From positions 992,001 to 1,056,000 of the forward strand of contig NZ_JAVDYC010000001.1 in the NCBI RefSeq assembly GCF_031458255.1: a stretch of DNA of 64,000 bases, written 5' to 3'. The translations under genes were made by a program, and so were the position numbers. The notes below the pieces were generated by a model. It did no database searches and was not told the origin of the DNA. It saw nothing but the letters and a program-made list of their open reading frames with translations. Below, in pieces: positions 33,968-42,379 of the stretch; within the stretch, counting starts at the first letter, position 1, and every line of letters starts with the position of its first letter. This stretch comes from Catenuloplanes niger. GTDB lineage: Bacteria > Actinomycetota > Actinomycetes > Mycobacteriales > Micromonosporaceae.

Positions 33968-34984
33968 TCAGCCCAGCCCCGCGCACCGGCGGAGGGCGTG
34001 GAAGTTGTCGGCCGCGACTCCGGCCTGCCATCCGGCGACCGGTTCCGGCTGACCGGTCCGGGTGATGCGCAGCGGAAGGAACTCCGCGTTCGTCACCTGG
34101 CGCCGGTGCACGGTCAACCGCAGCAGCCCGGAGCGGGAGCTGAACGGCTGGTACAGCGGGTGGTAGTAGAAGAGCAGGTTTCCCAGGCCGTACGCGACGT
34201 AGGCGTCATCGGACCGGCCCGCGCCCTGCAGTACGTGGGCGTGCGCGCCGACGACGACGTCCGCACCCGCCTCGATCATCCGCGCGGCGAAGTCCTTCTG
34301 CACCGGGGTGGGGCACGGGTTGCCCTCCACGCCCCAGTGCGGCATGACCACCACCAGATCGCTGTCGCCGCGCGCTCTCGACACCGCCGCGACGGCCCGG
34401 GGCACGTCCGTCGCCATCGCCGTCCCGGGACGGTCCGTGGTCGCGGCCGCCCGGCCGTGCAGCTCGTCGATCTGGTCGAACCCGAAGACCGCGACGCGCA
34501 CGCCACGAACCGTGACCCGCCACGGCGTGTACGCCTCCTCGACATTTCGGCCCGCGCCGGTGGTGCCCACGCCCTGCGCGCTCACCGCGTCGATCGTGTC
34601 GGTCAGGCCATCCGGTCCCCAGTCGTACGTGTGGTTGTTCGCCAGGGACACCACGTCGATCCCGGCCGCCCGCAGCGACGTGGCCGCGACCGGATCCGCG
34701 CGGAACACGTAGTTCTTGTCCTGGCGCTCCCCCCTCGTGGTGAGCGGCGTCTCCAGGTTGATCAGGGCCAGGTCGGCACCCTGCAGCAGCGGATGTACCG
34801 GCGCGAGAACCGTCTCCGGTGAGACCAGCAGGTCGGCGACCTCCGCGTGGAAGTGCGCGTCACCGCCGAAGACCAGCGTGAGCTCTCCGGCCGGATGCCA
34901 CGTCGCGTCCGAGCTGCCGGTCAGGGCGCAGGCGGTGACGGGAAGCAGCCCGGCCAGCAGCGCCGCGGTCAGGCGCCGCCTCAC
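33968..34984 (-). CDS. CapA-family metallophosphatase-like lipoprotein
   Basis: A 338-residue CapA/PgsA protein (PF09587). Members resemble calcineurin-type metallophosphatases and are linked to poly-gamma-glutamate export or cell-envelope work. The N-terminus is a lipoprotein signal with Cys19 in PVTAC. Metal-site motifs are FGGDAHFH, INLETPL, LANNHTYDWG, MPHWGVEGNP and GAHAHVLQG, followed by YGLGNLLF. The GTG at 34984 overlaps the membrane-protein stop by four bases (GTGA), so translation is coupled. The ECF sigma gene follows after 3 bp. The much longer open frame upstream is out of register with the membrane gene and is spurious. Confidence 0.88.
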   Translation of the reverse strand: MRRRLTAALLAGLLPVTACALTGSSDATWHPAGELTLVFGGDAHFHAEVADLLVSPETVLAPVHPLLQGADLALINLETPLTTRGERQDKNYVFRADPVAATSLRAAGIDVVSLANNHTYDWGPDGLTDTIDAVSAQGVGTTGAGRNVEEAYTPWRVTVRGVRVAVFGFDQIDELHGRAAATTDRPGTAMATDVPRAVAAVSRARGDSDLVVVMPHWGVEGNPCPTPVQKDFAARMIEAGADVVVGAHAHVLQGAGRSDDAYVAYGLGNLLFYYHPLYQPFSSRSGLLRLTVHRRQVTNAEFLPLRITRTGQPEPVAGWQAGVAADNFHALRRCAGLG

Positions 34985-35964
34985 GCCGTCCGTCCCGTCA
35001 GGGTCGTCGCTCGCTGGATCAGCATGGCACCGGCCACGAACCCGAGGGACAACAGGATCGGCCCGGCCATCGCCAGCAGCGCCTGCACGCCACCGGAGGT
35101 CAGCGAGAGCCGCGGCAGCGCCACGTGATTGACGATCGCCATCGCGGGCACCAGCGCGGCGCCCGCGACGACCGGCACCGTGCCGATCGCCCGCAACGGA
35201 TTCCACGATCGCATCGCGCGCACGCACAACACCCCGGGCGGAATCGCCGCGAGACCGGCGAGCAACGTCAGCAACGGCGCGATCGGCGGGCCGGCCAGCA
35301 CGAGCACCGCGAGCGAGACGGCGGCGCCGCCGGCCGGCACGGCCCAGCCGAGGTGAGGGCCCGCGGTGAGGATCCGCCGGCCGAGCACGAAATACAGCAC
35401 CGCGGCCGCGACGGAGCCGACGCTCTGCGGCGCGAAGGCGGCGCAGGTCACCGCGAGCACCGCCGCGGCCACGATGACGACGTTCCTCGGCAGCCCCGAC
35501 GTCAGCCGCCCCACCACCGCCGCCACCGCCAGGGTGTACGGCACGGCGAGCTCCGGCGGAGGCAGCAGCAGGGCGGCACGGATCTCCGCCGGTTCGTAGA
35601 GCGCCACGGGAGCGAACGACGAACTGAACCGGCGCAGCACCCAGGCCGTGCCGACGACCGCCACCGTGTGGAGTGCCAGACAGGGCGCGCCGACCCGCAG
35701 CAGCAGGACCGGCCAGGACCTGTGCGGTGCGCGACCGGCGGACAACCCGGCGCCGGCGAACAGCAGCGGTACGCCGGCGACCCCGGCTGCCAGCCCGAGC
35801 GGGCCCCACAGCACCGGGACCGGCACGCCGGTATTCCATTCTATCTGCAGATAGTGGTTCGACGTCACATACGCGAACGCGACGAGCAACAGGCCCGTTC
35901 CAATGAGCACGTATTCGTCCACGGCGGAGCAGCCGGTCGAGGCTGACTGGCGATTTCCGGGCAT
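34981..35964 (-). CDS. Polytopic membrane protein of unknown function
   Basis: A 327-residue integral membrane protein with about ten hydrophobic segments, starting at residues 18-36 (YVLIGTGLLLVAFAYVTS). Segments such as HTVAVVGTAWVLRRF and the spacing of the helices recall acyltransferase-like or polyprenyl-handling membrane proteins, but no catalytic motif is visible. The ATG at 35964 has GAGGGAAG directly upstream. It is the first gene of the operon with CapA and the ECF sigma factor, so a role in envelope polymer export or in sensing for the sigma factor is inferred from context only. Confidence 0.7.
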   Translation of the reverse strand: MPGNRQSASTGCSAVDEYVLIGTGLLLVAFAYVTSNHYLQIEWNTGVPVPVLWGPLGLAAGVAGVPLLFAGAGLSAGRAPHRSWPVLLLRVGAPCLALHTVAVVGTAWVLRRFSSSFAPVALYEPAEIRAALLLPPPELAVPYTLAVAAVVGRLTSGLPRNVVIVAAAVLAVTCAAFAPQSVGSVAAAVLYFVLGRRILTAGPHLGWAVPAGGAAVSLAVLVLAGPPIAPLLTLLAGLAAIPPGVLCVRAMRSWNPLRAIGTVPVVAGAALVPAMAIVNHVALPRLSLTSGGVQALLAMAGPILLSLGFVAGAMLIQRATTLTGRTA

Positions 35965-36263
35965 CTTCCCTCATTGAGTCCGGCCTGGTGAAGGCATGTT
36001 TCGGCCAGGAATGTCATCTATGGACCTTCGGCAGAAGACCCATATGCGATCCGATATCCCGGACGTCAACAACAGGTAGGGGCGGCATAGGCGAACGCGT
36101 CAACCCGACGTCATTCGGTCGACCGCCGGCCGGGTCGGCACGGACGGTGGAGATATACGTACACGCAATTGCACCGACCGGATACGGCGTCGAGGCGCGG
36201 GTGCCCCGACGCTCCGGCCGCTGACCTGTCGTCGATGCGTTGTCGACCTCGGGCTGACCTGCT
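35965..36263. other. Intergenic region with candidate promoters
   Basis: This 299-bp stretch separates the envelope operon (minus strand) from the monooxygenase pseudogene (plus strand). It is richer in A/T than the rest of the window. On the minus strand TAGATG (near 36015) could be a -10 for the operon. No repeat, RNA or reading frame can be supported. Confidence 0.35.
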
Positions 36264-37317
36264 GTGCGGATGGACACCGACCACGCCGTGATCATCGGCC
36301 GGCCGTACCACCGGTGCCGTCAGCCGCGTGCTGCTGGAGCACCTGACCCGCGCCCGGGTGTCCGCTCACCCGCGGATCCACATCGTCCCCGACCGGGCGG
36401 TGTCCGGTCTGACCGCGTCGGCCGGTGGTCATCGGATCACGGGCGTACGCGCCGGCGGTGAGGTCCTGCCCGCGAGCATCGTGGTGGACGCGGGCGGCCG
36501 TGGCGGCCAGAGCATGCGGTGGCTGGCCGAACACGGCTGTCCGCCGCCGGTGGAGACCGTGCACATCGGTATGACGTACGTGTCCCGGCGCTACCGGTAC
36601 GATCCGGCGCTGCTGGACGCTCCGCTCGGCGTCATCGTCCCGTCTCACCCCGGCCGGCCCTACGGCGGTGCCGTCGGCCGTGAGGACGCCGACCGCATCG
36701 TGCTCGGCCTGCAGGCCATGCTCGACGCCGCCCTGCCCGCGGACCCCGCCGAGATGCTCACGATCGCCGGCACGCTACCGGACCCGGCCCTCGCCGCCGT
36801 ACTGCGTCACGGTGAGCCGGTCGACGAGCCGGTACGGATGCGTTTCCCGGCCAGTGTCCGCCGGCGCTACGAGCGAGCGCGCCGCTTCCCCGAGGGATAT
36901 CTGGTGACCGGCGACGCGCTGTGCTCCGTCAACCCGATCTACGCCCAGGGAATGACCGTCGCGGCGCTGGAGGCGCTGTCACTGCGTGACCTGCTCCGCG
37001 CGGGGCCGCCCAGCGCACTCGCCCATCGCTTCTTCCGCGGCGCGGCCCGGCTCATCGACACGCCGTGGGCCGTGGCGACCGGCGGCGACCTGCGCTTTCC
37101 CGAGGTCGGTGGCAACCGCACCCTGCTGACCCGGCTCACCGGCCCCTACCTCGGCCGCTACCAACGTGCCGCACACTCCGACCCGGTGCTCAGCGCGGCG
37201 TTCCGGCGCGTCACCAACCTGATCGATCCCCCGGCCCGGCTCCTCGATCCTTCGTTGCTGCTGCGTGTCGCCCGGTCCGGCGGAGGTGACACCGGCCTGC
37301 CGCCGACCCGCCGTTGA
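36264..37317 (+). pseudogene. FAD-dependent monooxygenase/epoxidase, internally deleted
   Basis: The 5' end (GTG 36264 or ATG 36270) encodes MDTDHAVIIG, the usual start of a FAD-dependent aromatic or squalene-epoxidase-like monooxygenase. In normal relatives this runs on into GGSIAGL. Here it stops being sensible after about 10 codons. The +1 frame then carries the family's later part from about VSRVLLEHL, through ADLVV-like VVDAGGRGG, to TGDALCSVNPIYAQGMTVAA, the second FAD motif, and a normal C-terminus at 37317. About 100 codons, including the GxGxxG dinucleotide site, are gone and the frame is broken. The 329-residue 3' frame could be translated but would lack the FAD ADP site. Confidence 0.65.
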
Positions 37318-37440
37318 GCCGGGACGGGGCGCGACGGAGCAGTGGCGCGGGAGCCGCGTCGGCGCCCGTGCGCGGCCGGACCGGAGGGACGGCGCCCACC
37401 GGGAGTCCTCAGTCACCGATGAGCGCCGTCGTCCGTGACA

Positions 37441-38235
37441 TCAGGCCGTCCGGAACGCCTCCCGCACGCCGGGCAGGTAGCCCAGGACGTGACCGGCGGC
37501 GTTCGGGTGCAGCGCACCGTCGGCCACGATGCCGTTGATCCAGGGGTCGGCGCCGCACACCCCGTGGCCGTCGAAGGCCGGGCGGACGTCCGCGAACGCG
37601 AACCCGGCCGCGCCGGCGCGGTCGGCGAGGACGCCGTTGAGGACGTCCGCCCCCGCGTTCATCACCGTGCGCCTGGTCAGGTTGAGCGGCGCGGTCGCGC
37701 ATGCGTCGGTCAACTCGAAGAATCGCGGGTAGCCGGCGACCACGACGTCGGCGTGCGGTGCCGCCGCACGGATCGAGGCGAACAGCGCGTCGAGCCGGCC
37801 GGGCAGCACCGTGGTAGCGGTGGTGTTGCTGGCCTGGGCCGCGGCGAGGCAGTCCGCGTCCGTACCCTGCAGGCAGATCGCGACACCGGTACCGAAGCCC
37901 ACGTCGTTGCCGCCGACCGTGACGGTCACCTGCCGGGTGAACCGTCCGAGGGTCTTCAGCTGGCCGGCGACCGACTGCGTCGTGGCACCGCTGCACGCGG
38001 CGAAGGAGTACAACCGGACACCCTGCTCCGCGGCGAACCGGACCGGGTACGCGGCGGTGCTGCGCTTGCAGGTGGCCTCGGAGTACGGCGGATTGCCCAC
38101 CCCTGAGGAATACGAGTCGCCGAGCGCGACGTAGCGGAAGCCGCCCGCCGCCGCCCCGGCCGGTGCCGCACCGAGGACTCCCACGGCGGCCACGGTCAGC
38201 ACGGCGGCGGCGAATAGCGATGGTCTACGGCGCAC
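37441..38235 (-). CDS. Secreted SGNH-family esterase/lipase
   Basis: A 264-residue exported SGNH hydrolase of the Streptomyces lipase/SGNH type. Signal peptide residues 1-30 (MRRRPSLFAAAVLTVAAVG then AAPAGAAA). Block I GDSYSSG gives nucleophile Ser41, block III GGND lies at 108-111, and block V DGALHPN gives Asp239 and His243. Paired cysteines (ATCKRS, ACSGA, ICLQG, DACATA, GVCGAD) fit three disulfides as in secreted relatives. It hydrolyses lipid or acyl esters. The GTG at 38235 has AGGAGG 8 nt upstream and starts the signal peptide. It is monocistronic. Confidence 0.88.
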   Translation of the reverse strand: MRRRPSLFAAAVLTVAAVGVLGAAPAGAAAGGFRYVALGDSYSSGVGNPPYSEATCKRSTAAYPVRFAAEQGVRLYSFAACSGATTQSVAGQLKTLGRFTRQVTVTVGGNDVGFGTGVAICLQGTDADCLAAAQASNTTATTVLPGRLDALFASIRAAAPHADVVVAGYPRFFELTDACATAPLNLTRRTVMNAGADVLNGVLADRAGAAGFAFADVRPAFDGHGVCGADPWINGIVADGALHPNAAGHVLGYLPGVREAFRTA

Positions 38236-38352
38236 GGCCGCACCTCCTGGTTCACAACGGCCGGCCGGATCGGCCGGCCCTCGGAGTGCAGTGCAATCGG
38301 TTGACATCAACAGCTCCTAGACAGCGGGTCGGCGGGCACCTCACCCCCGCCG

Positions 38353-38928
38353 TCACAGTGCGGCCAGGCCCCCCAGCAGGCAGAGCATCAGGCCCGTCGC
38401 CATGGTCGCGAGCCCCCACGTCAGCAGCTGCCGCTTCCGGCTGATCCGGCGGCGGATGCGCATCAGCCGCGACGCCGCGTCCTCGCCCGGCGCGTTCACC
38501 ACCGCGGCGGCCCAGCGCCGCACGGCCGCCAGGTCTCCCGGGAGCGCGGGTTCGCGCCAGGAGCGGTATCCCACCGTCAACGCGGCGGCACCGACGAGGG
38601 CCAGCGCACCGAACACGCAGACCGCGCCGCACCACCAGATGAGTGCGCCCGGGACGGACAGCCCGGCCGGCGACCAGCGCCCGGCGAGGAAACCGGTGAC
38701 GAGCGCACCGGTGGCGACGGTGAAGGCGGCCGTGACCCGGCCCGCTTTGTTCTCCTCGTTGGTGAGCTCGGCCAGTGCCTCGTCGAGCAGGCGTAGCACC
38801 GCCGCCTCCGGCGGCATCACCGTCATCGGGGGGAACGCGGGCGGCTGGAACACCGGCTCGCCGTCGAAATGCCGAATCCCTCCGCTACTCTCTGGATTCG
38901 CCGACCAGTACATCTGCGAGTCAGCCAT
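38353..38928 (-). CDS. PycTM-like (Pycsar effector-type) membrane protein
   Basis: A 191-residue membrane protein. After a polar 45-residue N-terminus comes the helix AVLRLLDEALAELTNEENKAG, cited by its LRLLDEAL core. Two hydrophobic segments follow (about 68-88, with GALVTGFLAGRWSP, and 98-122), then a basic loop and a third at about 172-190. This order and the NKAGRV-to-GRWSP pattern match actinobacterial proteins annotated as Pycsar effector family. In Pycsar defence, a cyclic cCMP or cUMP from a cyclase opens a PycTM effector that damages the membrane. No cyclase gene is present here. The ATG at 38928 has AAGGAG upstream. The family call is by pattern memory. Confidence 0.5.
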   Translation of the reverse strand: MADSQMYWSANPESSGGIRHFDGEPVFQPPAFPPMTVMPPEAAVLRLLDEALAELTNEENKAGRVTAAFTVATGALVTGFLAGRWSPAGLSVPGALIWWCGAVCVFGALALVGAAALTVGYRSWREPALPGDLAAVRRWAAAVVNAPGEDAASRLMRIRRRISRKRQLLTWGLATMATGLMLCLLGGLAAL

Positions 38929-39029
38929 GACCACGCATCTCCTTACACGCACGTGTCTGTGCCGTCAGAGCACCGTTACCAACGACGCGATCGCATGACG
39001 ATGGTTCATCGGCGTTCCGCAGAATGACG

Positions 39030-39959
39030 TCACTGTGAGTCGTTCCTCATCGGAGGGTGACGGCCGTCGCGCGCCGTGGCGGCCAGCGCCCGATAGGCCC
39101 GCCACGGCACCCGCGGGCGAGGAAGACTCCGCCGTGTCAGATACGTGCGCGTGTTGCGCCGCGTCGTGCGCAGCAACCGGATGACGGCGGCCGGCGAGTC
39201 CGACGGACTCGGCTCGATCAGCTTGGTGGGGTGCAGTCTCCAGGTGTCCCCGGACCCGGTCAGCGTGCCGCGCAGCAGCATGTTCCGGGACGCGGACAGC
39301 TTCTCGTCGTGGCCGTGCACGAGCAGGCCCGCAGGACCGGGCACGATCGCGGTGCCGGCCGGCACGTGCAACGTGTAGCCGTCCCCGTCCGGCAACGGCA
39401 CCGTGCGCAGCAGGACCGGCGCTCCGCCGGCGTCGACGGCGCCGAGCACCGCGGACGGGAACGCACGCACCCGGTCGGCACCGAGCGGAGCGTCGTCGCC
39501 GTGCGGGCGCGGGCCCGCGACGAAGGTCGGGCGGCGCGTCGTCGTCTCCGGCGTGACCGTGATCAGCAGTCGCATGTGGTACCAGTCCATCAACCGTGTC
39601 GCGGGCCACGACAGGTACGCGCGACTGCTCGGTTGCCGTTCGTACAGCAGCCGCCAGTACGGTTCCAGCCCGGCCGGGTCCACCACGACATCGTCCGGGC
39701 AGGTCGCGGTGCCGCGTACCAGGACCTGGTCGGGGCGTTCCAGGCCGCTGCCGGTCGGATCCGAGAAGAGCAGCGCGACGCGCTCGTCACGGCGGACGTT
39801 GAGGGCCTTCTGCGGGAACCCCAGGGAGGTGGTGATCAGGAAGGTGCCGTCCGGCCGGGGCAGGGCCACGGTCGGCCAGAGAATCGGCGTGCCGTCCCTG
39901 GCCAGCGTGGCGAACTCGCACGTGCGGTAGGCGGTGATCAGGTCATGGAGGTCAGTCAC
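39030..39959 (-). CDS. Pyridoxamine 5'-phosphate oxidase-fold (split-barrel flavin) protein
   Basis: A 309-residue protein with two split-barrel halves. The first (about 5-150) is PNPOx-like, with FATLARDGTPILWPT, FLITTSLGFPQKALNVRRDERV (cited by its KALNVRRD helix) and VLVRGTAT. The second half (about 180-290) repeats the layout, with GAPVLLRTVPLPDGDG and a HGHDEKLSASRN loop. Such proteins bind FMN, F420 or heme and may be oxidoreductases. The GTG at 39959 was chosen over an ATG nine codons upstream because MTDLHDLI is a typical start; both are possible. It is followed by nothing in its operon. Confidence 0.75.
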   Translation of the reverse strand: MTDLHDLITAYRTCEFATLARDGTPILWPTVALPRPDGTFLITTSLGFPQKALNVRRDERVALLFSDPTGSGLERPDQVLVRGTATCPDDVVVDPAGLEPYWRLLYERQPSSRAYLSWPATRLMDWYHMRLLITVTPETTTRRPTFVAGPRPHGDDAPLGADRVRAFPSAVLGAVDAGGAPVLLRTVPLPDGDGYTLHVPAGTAIVPGPAGLLVHGHDEKLSASRNMLLRGTLTGSGDTWRLHPTKLIEPSPSDSPAAVIRLLRTTRRNTRTYLTRRSLPRPRVPWRAYRALAATARDGRHPPMRNDSQ

Positions 39960-40015
39960 GGCCGGGACCCTCGCATGCCGGCGCATACACCCGGTCAACA
40001 CCGGCTAGGTGACGC

Positions 40016-40044
40016 CCGTCCCGCCCCACGACGGGGCGGGACGG
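40016..40044 (-). terminator. Terminator hairpin after MMPL gene
   Basis: A perfect 12-bp stem CCGTCCCGCCCC (40016-40027) with its complement at 40033-40044 and a 5-nt loop, 10 bp past the MMPL stop at 40054. Confidence 0.7.
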
Positions 40045-40053
40045 CGCGTGTCA

Positions 40054-42180
40054 TCAGCCGACCGGCGCCGGCGTCCCGTCCTCCTCCTGAGGCACGTACG
40101 CGGATGTACGCGGCCGGCCCGGCAGCAGGCGCCCGAGCCGGCGCGGCATCCACCAGTTGGCCCGGCCCATCAACACCATCGCGGCGGGCACCAGCACCAG
40201 CCGGACCACGGTGGCGTCGACCGCGACCGCGGTGGCCAGCCCGAGGCCGATCATCTTCGTCACCGTGTCGCCCGCGGCGACGAAACCACCGAAGACCGCC
40301 ACCATGATCAGCGCCGCGCTGGTGATGGTCCGGCCGGTGGCGGCCAGGCCGCGCACCATGCTGTCAACCGGGTCACCCGACTCCTGCCAGTGCTCCCGGA
40401 TCCGCGAGATGAGGAAGACCTCGTAGTCCATCGACAGCCCGAACAGGACGGTGAAGAGCACCAGGGGTACGAACGTCGACACCGGGACCGGCCGGTCCAC
40501 GCCGATCAGGCCGGCGCCCCAGCCCCACTGGAACACCGCGGTCAGCACACCGTAGGCGGCGGCCACGCTGAGCAGGTTGACCAGCGCGGCCTTCAGCGGT
40601 ACCAGGATGCTCCGGAAGACCACGACGAGCACGGTCACGGACAGCGTGACGACCATGCCGATCGCCCACCAGAGCCGTTCCGCCAGCAGGCCGGCCAGAT
40701 CGATGTAGAGCGCGGTCGTACCGGTCACCTCGGCCCCGTCGGGCAGCACGACGTCCCGCAGGGTGGTGACGACCTCGGCCGAGCGCTCGTCCCGTGGGGC
40801 GTAGTCGGTCTGCACCACGATCATCGCGCCGGTCAGGTCCTCGGAGACCAGCGGCGGGGACACCTCGGCGACGCCCGGCTCGGCGGCGATCCGGGCACCC
40901 AGGCCGGGCAGCTCGGCCGGGTCCATGGTGGACAGGTCGACTGCGACGACCACGGGTGCGTACGCGCCCGGACCGTACTCGGCCGCGATGAGGTCGTAGG
41001 CCCGCCGTGCCGTGGTGTCGACCGATCCGGAGCCGGCGTCGTCCGGCCAGGTCCGCATGCCGAGCATCGGGGCACCCAGCGCCAGCAGGACGGCCAGTGC
41101 GCCGAGTCCCCACAGCACCGGGCGGCGGGCCACTCGCCGTGCCCACCGCTCCGACCCGGTCGGCATCGCGGCGGCGGCCGATGTCCGGGTGCGGTGCCGT
41201 CTGCTGACGATCCGCTGTCCGGACAGGGCGCACAGGGCGGGTACGAGCGTCAGCGCGGCGGCCATGGTGGCCAGGACGACCAGCGCGGTGGCGTAGCCGA
41301 TCGACCGGAAGTCGGGCAGGCCGGAGACGAGCAGGCCGGACAGTGACACCAGCACGGTCGCGCCGGCGGCCAGCACGGACCGGCCGGCCGTCCCGGTCGC
41401 GGTGACCGCGGCGACGCGCGGGGGCAGACCGCCGCGCACGTCCTCGGCGTACCGCGTGACGAGCAGCAGCGCATAGTCGATGCCGACGCCGAGGCCGACC
41501 ATCGTGGCCACGGTCGGCGCGAGGGTGCTGACGTCGGTGAACGCGGCCACCAGGAGCGTCAGCGCGGTGCCGGCACCCAGACCGAACAGCGCGGAGACGA
41601 TCGGCAGTCCGGCCGCGAGCACCGAACCGAACGCGATCAGCAGCACGACGAGGGCGACGAGGAGGCCGATCGCCTCACCGGCTCCCCCGCCGGCTTTCTC
41701 CTGTTCGCCGACCTGACCGGCGAACTCGACCTGCACGCCGGCGGCGGTCGCGGCCGAGGTGGCGTCCCGCAGCCGCTGCACGATGTCGTCACCGAGGTCG
41801 GTGACCGGTGCGGTGTAGCGGACGTCGATGAGCGCGGTGTCTCGGTCGTCGGAGAAGCGCGGCGTTCCCACGTTCCCGACGTCTGCGACCTCGCGGAGCC
41901 GGCCGGTCACGTCCTCGGCCAGTTGCTCGGCGACCGGCTGCCCGCCGGGCATGTGCAGCACGACCCGCGCCTCGGTGCCGGACGTGTCGGGGAAGACCCG
42001 CCGCAGCAGCTCGGTGCCGGCCTGGGCGCGAAGGCCGGGTACGTCGTAGTTGTCCTGTGGCACGCCACCGACCGCGCCCGCGACCGTGAAGGCGGTGGCC
42101 AGCACGAGAACCCAGCCGGTGATCGTTCGCCAGGGGTGGGCGACACAGGCGCGGCCGACCCTGGCCAGAAGTGACGTCAT
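40054..42180 (-). CDS. MMPL-family RND transporter
   Basis: A 708-residue RND-type exporter of the actinobacterial MMPL class, with two halves of about six transmembrane helices each. Seen: TM1 (about 15-38), a large extracytoplasmic loop, GLGVGIDYALLLVTRYAEDVR with the Asp-Tyr proton-relay pair, GTAGRSVLAAGATVLVSLSG in the first half, and FGLSMDYEVFLISRIREHW in the second, cited by their DYA and DYE cores. MMPL proteins export lipids, siderophores or drugs. The ATG at 42180 begins immediately before TM1. It is divergent from the first FAD-oxidase gene across 199 bp with a long-range inverted repeat. Confidence 0.9.
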   Translation of the reverse strand: MTSLLARVGRACVAHPWRTITGWVLVLATAFTVAGAVGGVPQDNYDVPGLRAQAGTELLRRVFPDTSGTEARVVLHMPGGQPVAEQLAEDVTGRLREVADVGNVGTPRFSDDRDTALIDVRYTAPVTDLGDDIVQRLRDATSAATAAGVQVEFAGQVGEQEKAGGGAGEAIGLLVALVVLLIAFGSVLAAGLPIVSALFGLGAGTALTLLVAAFTDVSTLAPTVATMVGLGVGIDYALLLVTRYAEDVRGGLPPRVAAVTATGTAGRSVLAAGATVLVSLSGLLVSGLPDFRSIGYATALVVLATMAAALTLVPALCALSGQRIVSRRHRTRTSAAAAMPTGSERWARRVARRPVLWGLGALAVLLALGAPMLGMRTWPDDAGSGSVDTTARRAYDLIAAEYGPGAYAPVVVAVDLSTMDPAELPGLGARIAAEPGVAEVSPPLVSEDLTGAMIVVQTDYAPRDERSAEVVTTLRDVVLPDGAEVTGTTALYIDLAGLLAERLWWAIGMVVTLSVTVLVVVFRSILVPLKAALVNLLSVAAAYGVLTAVFQWGWGAGLIGVDRPVPVSTFVPLVLFTVLFGLSMDYEVFLISRIREHWQESGDPVDSMVRGLAATGRTITSAALIMVAVFGGFVAAGDTVTKMIGLGLATAVAVDATVVRLVLVPAAMVLMGRANWWMPRRLGRLLPGRPRTSAYVPQEEDGTPAPVG

Positions 42181-42240
42181 GTGCTCGGAGTTCCTTTCGA
42201 ACCGGTGGCTTCCGGGCCCACGACGCGCGCCGACCGAGCA

Positions 42241-42290
42241 TTGTTCACGCCGCGCCCCCGACTGACGCCACCGCCACTCACGGTGAACAA
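42241..42290. promoter_or_regulatory. Inverted repeat between MMPL and FAD-oxidase genes
   Basis: TTGTTCAC at 42241-42248 and its exact complement GTGAACAA at 42283-42290 are 42 bp apart start to start, four helical turns, in the 199-bp divergent gap. They could be two half-sites or two operators for a common regulator. No regulator is assigned. Confidence 0.35.
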
Positions 42291-42379
42291 CGCACCGCCC
42301 GCCTGCGTCGTGGGAGCCGCCGGGGTACCGCGGTCGCGGCTCTCCGGCGCGTGAGCCACCGACGGAACGGACGTTCTCG

